NCBI RefSeq assembly: GCF_027942865.1
Contig: NC_134510.1
Location: forward strand, 31,928,663 to 31,992,662
Direction: 5' to 3'
Source: Odontesthes bonariensis
Lineage: Eukaryota > Chordata > Actinopteri > Atheriniformes > Atherinopsidae
Length of the DNA stretch: 64,000 bases
Below the pieces are notes generated by a model. The model worked only from the letters and a program-made list of their open reading frames with translations. It made no database searches and was not told the origin of the DNA. Both the position numbers and the translations under genes were made by a program. Positions 57,122-64,000 of the stretch are shown piece by piece (position 1 is the stretch's first letter; the number at the start of each line of letters is the position of its first letter).

Positions 57122-60100
57122 ATGTCGGATTCAGTACAACCACAGACTCCCCAGGAGCGTTTGGACTGTCTACAGGAGCTGAAAGAATTTACGGAGAAGT
57201 GTAAAAAACAGATTAACGACATATTTGAAACGCTGGGATGGTCGTTGGACTACAAAGCTCCCAACCAGGTAGCTTGAAGACAGTTGCGGCAAATTTGAGT
57301 TATTTTTTTTAGTTTAATGTTAAAACAAAAAGAACCTGAAATGTGTTATTTTAACGTAATTGTCTTATATGATTTGTACGTACAATAAACCATTATTATT
57401 CGGTGTTTCTGAGCTGCAGAGTGAACGTGAATCGAAACGCCTGAAACTGAATATAACCGTAAAAAGATGAGAATAAAATCGTAACAGGTGAAGCGAAGTT
57501 AAGTGTCTGTAATGTAATGTAATGTAATATTTTCGGTTTCTTAAATGGTGTCATGATCAGTCAGCTTTCCTGGATGATTTGCTGTTTTCTTCTTTAAACT
57601 CGTAAAGTGTGGTTTCAGATTTTCATTTAATTTGGTCCAACCGCTGATGTGTTGTACGTTTTCCAATAAAAGGTTTTCTGTTTGCATCTTACATTGAAAT
57701 GCAGCTTTCACAGCATTTTCAGAATGTGTTTCAGCTGTGTGTTGATATGAATGGGTTTACCCTTATAAAATAGGTATAAAAGTTTACCTGCCTTAGATGG
57801 CTGACGTACACACAGTTTTTAATCTCCCGTCGAAGCTCACCTAACATATAGGGGCTTATTATTCATTCACAACATTCAATCGAGTTGAGTTATCCGGTCT
57901 TACGTATTCACTCGGCTCACAGATTATTGGATCCTACCAGAGACCAAACAGGGGAGGTACTTTTGTACTGCCATTAAATTAATGCTTGCCTCATGAAGAA
58001 TGAAATACATATAGATTTATTTTTTCAAATTTTACTTATATTTTTACACGGTGTGAGTAGAATTCCCAGTTGTTAATTTTTCCTTTCTTCCGGTGTGTCC
58101 TCAGGAACCAATGGAGCAGTGTCCCTATGACCCCGGCCACAGAGTCCCAGTGAGGACCATGGAGAAACACAAAACCTCCTGCAGGCTTCGGAAAATGGGC
58201 TACTCAGCAGAGGAGCAGGTAACGGTCATTGCTACAGTTTAATGCTACTCGTGCAGCTTTTTCTATTTGTTGTCTTACAAAACATCAATGAAAACAGACT
58301 TAAAAAGCCTTTTTAAACACAGTGAAGTCCAGTGTTAGTGTGGCAGTAAGATTTTGTAACTATTTTGCAGGCGGAGATGTATGATCCCTCTGTGTGTTAC
58401 GAGAACAGCAAAATCAGAAGCTTCACCATGGGTGAGTCATTGTGATGACGACCGTCCTTTATCATCTGAAGGTCAGACGGTCCCAATCAGATGTTTCCAA
58501 AAGCTTTTGTAGTTTGTATTCCTAAAATCATACATTTGATTTGGTTTAATCAGGAATATTTGAACATTTTTACCTCGTTTGACCGTAAACACCATGAAAT
58601 AAGCCTTCATGATGAAATACGAAGACTTGTTTCTAAGGCAACAACATTTTGTCCTTGACCAGTTATGAATATTCACTTAAAATGCATTTTTATTATTATG
58701 TTTGTTTGAATGTAAAAACTTTTTCCGTTGAGAAATTAAACAGAAGCTTCTTTCCTTAATGCAGATAAATCCACCCAGCACCAGGTGATCTTACAGGCAA
58801 GATCTGCAGCACCGCTGATGAGGATGGAAGGGGTCTTCTGGCAAGGTATCGGCTCATTTTAAGAAGCTTTATTCCAAACAGTTTCTTACAGGCGCTTATG
58901 TGTGCCACCCCAAACCGAGATGCACCCAACAGTTACCTTTACACTACAGGCCGAGTAACTCCACTAGATGTCACTCTGCTGTTAAACTAATCAGCATGTT
59001 GCAGAGCTCTTTAAACTCTCTCAACTGTCAATGCTAATAGTAATCTCAGTTTAAGAGGGACTCATGCAATTTTTAGGCGTTTCTTTTATACAGGATTTGC
59101 GCCTTCATTTGATGTAATTTCCTTTCTGGTGTGTGATCGTGTATTCCGTGTGTTGTGTGTTCTGTTCACAGCAACAGGGGTGAGTATTAGAGAGGAGATG
59201 GGCTCTAGAAAGTTCTGCTGCTGTGGTTCAGGCTTGCCTGATTACGTGCAGTATCCTTTTAATGTCATATCCTTTCAAAGCACAGGGCTGGGCTGCGGGA
59301 TTCTCATACTCGCATATGCACACAAACACAGCTTTCCCTTTACGTGCTGGGGAGAGTCCAGGCCGTGCATCAGACTGTCAATTTGATTTACACTGAATGT
59401 GCAAAATGCCAATGTAATATCCATAAAGTCTTCTCTAAAGCATTCTACTTAAATGTCAGGATTACTTACTGACAAAAGCTTGTACAGTAACTAAAACAAC
59501 AATGAACAGCAGGACTTTGAATACAGATAAATAAATCATTTTTTAAAAAAAAAAAAAATAGCTTCAGGATTTGTTGAGCTGTATCAGATCATCTTGTCAT
59601 CTGTGAGACAGACCAGTAACTTAATATCTAACATGTAGGTAAGTAGATAAAGCACCAGCCTAATTTAAGAGTATTTTTCCATCTCTGTGCACTCTTTATT
59701 TGATTATAATAGCTTCATAGAAAAGTTATTGTCTTAAACCAGCAAACAGCATTAAAATTCTGCCAGTTACACTATGAATGTAAATCAAATCGAGGGTCTG
59801 CATGCTGTGATTTATCTGTTTATTTCTAACCATTCTAAATTAAAGCACTGCTGCAAAGTAATGATGAACGTCTGGAGATCAATAACTATCGGTATTGTGT
59901 CATGGACACGTGTTCTTTTGACTAAATCAAGGTGTGTCTGTAAATACGTGAAAAACAACAGATCAGGCAGACGAGTGTCTGTCATTTGTCGGTGTAAAAC
60001 TTTTGTGGTTGTTCATCAGGTCAGTACTCCGGCCAACCTGTCGACGTGCCTCAGAACCACAAGCGAGCCGTGTGTGACCTCACTGTTGCCGACCGACTGG

Positions 60101-61370
60101 CTCTTTACGATCACGTGGTCAGCCAACAGAAAGAAGCAACGTCGTCCACCAACGAAGATCTTTACGTAGATCTGGTGTCCAAACTCCAAAAAGGTAAGAG
60201 TTGCTCGATGTGGGGGACTCCTCTGACGTTTGTACGGTGTAGGAAGAGATCTTCCAGCAGTCTCTGATCTGTTTGTGCAAATGGACCAGTAGCTTGTGTG
60301 TTTGCCTGCAGGTGAAGAGCAAAATGAACCAAAGAGTCACCTGGAGTTGATGGCAGAGATGAGGGACTACAAGAGGCGGCGTCAGTCCTACCGAGCCAAG
60401 AACGTTCACATCACCAAGAAATCCTACACTGAGGTAGATGATAAACTGATGCTTTTGTGTTGAACTGAATCCTCTCTGGGATTTCAGTTGAATTGAACTT
60501 TTTTTTACATGTAGCTTCATCTGGGTTTTTATTGGCTGACAATATAATCAGTTTACCATTCAAGCATTTTTCTGAACTTGATTAAAGTCCACATGAAGTT
60601 TGTTGAGGTCTCGTCTTGTTTAATATGAATTTAATTATTGATGATTTTATTAGAAAGCAAAAAAGAGAAAATGAAGAGGAAAAACTAATGTGTAATTTGA
60701 CTTCAATGTGATCACTCGGCAGGTTATCAGAGAGGTAATCAATGTCCATTCAGTAGAGCTTACCAGACAATGGAAAGAGGAAGAGGATGAGGGGGCGTCT
60801 TTGAGATCTGAGCAGTCCTCCCACAGGTAATGTTATGAAAAGCTCCTGATGTTTATTTGTGTCTCGTTAAATAAAAAAGACCTCAGATCGGATGAGTGGA
60901 TGTGGTAAAGACATGATTATTATGCGTTTGTCAGTCGGCGGTTGGATAAAAGACGTTCAGCGTCCTCGGAGTCGCATCACTCGCACAGCAAGCGCCATCG
61001 CAGCCGAAGCCACGGCAGAGAGGGGAAGAAGAAGAGAAGGAAGGAAAGGTGAGAGTGGACGAATAAAGCATCTGTGCTGTGGTTCTTTTATGTATTGTGA
61101 GTTCAGGACAAGTTGAAATTATCAGTGTTTATATCAGTAAATTCTCATCTTGATCTGATTCTTTTTAACTGGAGAAGAATAATTAAAAATGGCCAAATCA
61201 ATACAATTATACTTTTTTTATTTATTACGTCAGAATTTTTTTAAAGTGCATTTTGGATGTTGGAGAATATTTTTGATCTTCCCAGGGATTCCCGTTCTCC
61301 ACATAAAACCCACCACGACCAAAAGAAGAAGAAGAAGAAGAAGAAAGACAACAAGGAGAAAGAGAAGTGA
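57122..61370 (+). CDS. snrnp48: U11/U12 small nuclear ribonucleoprotein 48 kDa protein
   Basis: This is a component of the U11/U12 di-snRNP of the minor spliceosome, contacting the U12-type 5' splice site in the nucleus. Nine exons are intact: 57122-57268, 58105-58218, 58371-58431, 58765-58845, 60020-60193, 60312-60433, 60723-60826, 60935-61048 and 61286-61370, giving 333 aa. Human SNRNP48 is of similar length. Exon 2 has the CHHC zinc finger (CPYDPGHRVPVRTMEKHKTS then Cys) followed by RLRKMGYSAEEQ. Exon 5 has NHKRAVCDLTVADRLALYDH. Exon 6 has the nearly invariant RDYKRRRQSYRAKNVHITKK. The C-terminus is Arg/Ser- and Lys-rich. AATAAA at 61487-61492 is a plausible polyadenylation signal. Start choice is clear because MSDSVQPQTPQERL opens the only in-phase first exon. 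Confidence 0.95.
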
Positions 61371-63018
61371 GAGTGCTGGATCAACAACAGAAGTCGGATG
61401 AGAAGAGGTCATTGTGAACCTTACTTTTGACGGGCGTCTTAACATTTAAGTGTACAAGCTAAGGGATTTTGGAAAATGTAAATGGTAATAAAGTTTTTAA
61501 ACCAACAACGTAAACATGTTGACCTTTTTGTGAACATCATGTGCACATCTTTGAATCATTTCAAACTCATGTTTTGTTTTATAGTTCGATTACATGTCTG
61601 CTAATCGTGAACAGGCCACGCCCCCCTCTGCCTGAGCCGCTTACTGTGTTTCTTTTTCTCCTCAAAGTGAAGACATTGGGGAATGTTGAACAGGAGTGTT
61701 ATAACTGACACACTTTCACTACAGGGTCAAAGGTCACCTTTTTGGGCTTAATATTTGGGCTGATGATTTCTGCAGTTCTGCATTATGTTCATCTGAGTTA
61801 ACATGAGAACTACTTAAAGAGCTTTCATATGCAGTGGGCGCAGGGCTCGTCACCCTAAACAAACCACTCCCATCAGGACAGAAATGTTTCACCACAGAAT
61901 TCAGAAAACCGTGAAAATTCCAAGGTGGCGAGCAGACGCAAACCACGACAGCGAAATGTCTCGTTCAGACTGACCGGGTCACCAGATTCTCTCACTGAAC
62001 ACTTTTACTTCTAGCATCTACTCACCCTTTATTCCACCAGGGACATTTCTCAGATCTTTAGACAAGATTTGTTGGGTTTGTTTATAGCTTTTTGTTTTTT
62101 CTTAGACAAAATATGAAAATTTTGGGTTGGTTTTACAGGCTACTATCCTGTAAGATGATGAGGAGCACACTTCAGGCAGAGGTATTGGTTTCTGTAATGA
62201 AATGTAGAACCAAACACTTTATGAAAACAAATCCAGATGATATAATCATGGGAGATTAAACATTATCATCAATATACTAAATCAGGGAATATCTTTTGAA
62301 AGATTGGTATTGACACTTTTACACTTTTTCAAACTGACATGAGACATGTTATACTGGGTTTTCCTTTAAGTTGTCACCCATTTCTAAACAGTTTTATAAG
62401 GATGATTTCCTTTACTGTGTTAACTTCCAAGTGTACCAGAATGAATGAGCTTATTTCAGACAGCTGTTTCCAGAACTTTCCAAATCAGTGTATGTCTTCT
62501 TAAAGTGAAGAGAACTACATTTTATTGCTTATTATTTTTACTTCAAACCATGTAAGCCATTGGTACGGTGGCTGGGATTTGAATTGCATCACAGTTTTAA
62601 TTGTTATATCAGATTTTTCTTTATTTTTCAGTTGTAGACATATATCATGTGATGGCGGTTGTTAGATTGAATGCTTGACCCATCTGCACCAGGCCCTGCA
62701 TCTCCCTTTCTCTCCATTTGGGTCTTTCTCTGCTGATGCTGGACTCTGCACAGGTATTTCTCACCCTGTTGAGAAGCAGAGATAGAGGACGAGGCGAACA
62801 AAACAAGACTGAGAGGATCCCATCAGCACCCGGGAACCTGACGGATCCTGGACAGGCAGAGAGGAGGCAGATAGGACAGGGAGAACCATTGGACTGACAA
62901 TGCTGTGAGGTGAACTGCTCAGGGAACGCTTAATCGGGTTGTGTTTTTCCTCATCTGTATCCTGAAATCATCCTCTTCAGGACCTGGTCTGGTCTGAGGA
63001 GACTCATTCTGCAGGACC
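61371..63018. other. snrnp48 3' UTR, intergenic DNA and 5' leader of the next gene
   Basis: The snrnp48 3' UTR should end soon after AATAAA at 61487. The interval to about 62700 shows no exon. From about 62750 the sequence becomes GC- and purine-rich, as in a vertebrate 5' UTR, leading to the ATG at 63019. Confidence 0.45.
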
Positions 63019-63039
63019 ATGGGAGCCTCCAGTGACAAG
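63019..63039 (+). CDS. First coding exon of a further gene (partial)
   Basis: ACCATGG in strong start context opens a 21-nt coding segment, MGASSDK, followed directly by a GTATGAG donor. The preceding CTGCAG could be an acceptor, making this exon 2 of the transcript, or the purine-rich 62750-63018 stretch could be a 5' UTR in the same exon. Gly at position 2 allows N-myristoylation in principle, though Asp at position 6 is unfavourable. The gene continues beyond the window, and I cannot name it. Confidence 0.35.
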
Positions 63040-64000
63040 GTATGAGCAGATGGTTTGGGTTTAGCTTGTAGCCCGGCTGGGTCCGCTTCATCAAAGGGGC
63101 AAAGGTTAAGGCTTTAGTCTAGATTATCTGGGATTAAACTGAAATTAGTTCATATCTAACATATGGTTAACAATTGTTTTGGATTGTGTAGTGATGACAT
63201 GTTTCAGATACACTTTGCAGGTAAGTCATTTTCCAGGACAATATAACATTAACCAGGTGCTGTCTGTTGAAATAACCAAGGCTGTGTTTAAGTTTGACTT
63301 CGTAATCTGCTCAATCAGCCAGAAAGAGCTTCTCAGGATGTCAGAAGGCCATAACATTTGAAAAACTAAACCCTTGGTCTTATTTTTTACATGTTTTGAG
63401 CAGCAACATCAGAGGTATCATTACAAAACCCATTCATCTAACACTTATAGATCGACTTCGTTCTGTACTTCCAGCAAAGTGACGATATAATTCAACACTG
63501 TGTCCCTTAGAGAGAAATCAGATGGGACTCAACATTTGAATATATTAATATTTGGTCTTTAAATTGTCTTATGAAGATTGTTTTCTGCTACCTGTACAAA
63601 GCCTGTAATCTTTTCTTCAGTACACGGAGGGAGCTGAGCAGAGTTTTATAATCTGTCTCCGAGAACACATTTCTGAGGATAATTTATTTACCATCTTTGA
63701 TTATAAAATAGCTGACTTTTATTCATATTGTTCCTCTTCATCAACTTAGATTTTATAGTCCCTTTACTGTCTTTGGTATTTTTTCTTTAGTTCATAATAA
63801 AGCAAAAGCTGCGTCAGTGAAGAATGCTTCTCACCTCAGTGCCCCGGAGGTCCTGCAGTTCAGGATTATTGGTTCATTCCCACTTCACCATTCTCTCAAA
63901 ACTGCCAGGATCTCTTAGATATATGTCCGAACTACCCAATGCAACATGTTGCGTTACAATGCATCAATGCCGAGCCTTGTAGAAATTTCGCAAATGTTCT
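63040..64000. other. Intron of the partial gene at 63,019, no exon seen
   Basis: This is AT-rich sequence to the right edge with no reading frame of coding character and no clear transposon. It is best read as the first part of a long intron. Confidence 0.35.

Noticed and set aside
59129-59386. An 85-codon plus-strand frame with a possible splice site at 59170
   Set aside because: It lies in the snrnp48 intron between exons 4 and 5, which join in phase without it, and the peptide has no match to the family.
61189-61401. Lys/Arg-rich frame overlapping snrnp48's last exon
   Set aside because: It is a shifted frame across the AAG-repeat end of snrnp48. The in-phase frame ends at 61370 and gives the expected Lys-rich tail.

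Overview
The window is vertebrate nuclear DNA from a bony fish, most likely a percomorph teleost. The evidence is GT-AG introns with consistent phase, FISNA-NACHT receptor genes of the teleost NLRC3-like (NLR-C) class, a minor-spliceosome gene (snrnp48), and many teleost-type transposons (L2 and Tx1/L1 LINEs, a DIRS element, tRNA-derived SINEs, Harbinger-like and piggyBac-like MITEs). Exon coordinates were placed by hand from splice motifs and phase; no search or alignment was run.

Region 1 (1-26,615, minus strand): two tandem NLR genes in the same orientation. NLR gene 1 (1,129-9,481) runs off the left edge. It has a start exon, one serine-rich repeat exon, two linker/helical exons, a large FISNA-NACHT exon and two LRR exons. 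NLR gene 2 (12,773-26,615) looks complete and open, about 1,251 aa. It has a start exon, five near-identical 35-residue repeat exons, one variant repeat exon, linker and helical exons, FISNA-NACHT, two LRR exons and a PRY-SPRY (B30.2) end. The repeat exons lie in a tandem array (about 21.2-26.0 kb) that also holds decayed variant exons, a SINE and a MITE. Mobile elements sit in the introns of both genes: a 1-kb DIRS relic in gene 1 and a TTA-flanked Harbinger-like MITE in gene 2.

Region 2 (26.6-38.9 kb): a transposon-rich stretch between genes. It contains a 2.2-kb element with repeated-motif inverted ends that encloses a small spliced zinc-finger gene, a 1.6-kb TTAA-flanked piggyBac-like element, and a degraded but nearly full-length L2 LINE with esterase, endonuclease and reverse-transcriptase parts. 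The LINE carries two later insertions.

Region 3 (39.4-64 kb): single-copy style genes. These are an LRAT/NlpC-P60-type gene with an N-terminal signal-like segment (plus strand, intron 1 holding an antisense Tx1/L1 relic); sorcin, sri (minus strand, one intron holding a 660-bp foldback); an unrecognised four-exon gene (plus); snrnp48, U11/U12 48 kDa (plus, nine exons, complete); and the first coding exon of a further gene at 63,019.

The NLR genes would act in cytosolic innate sensing. snrnp48 recognises the U12-type 5' splice site. sri is a calcium-binding regulator. I see no operon-like coupling between these genes; the likeliest undescribed items are the unrecognised gene, the gene-carrying inverted-repeat element and the repeat-exon array.
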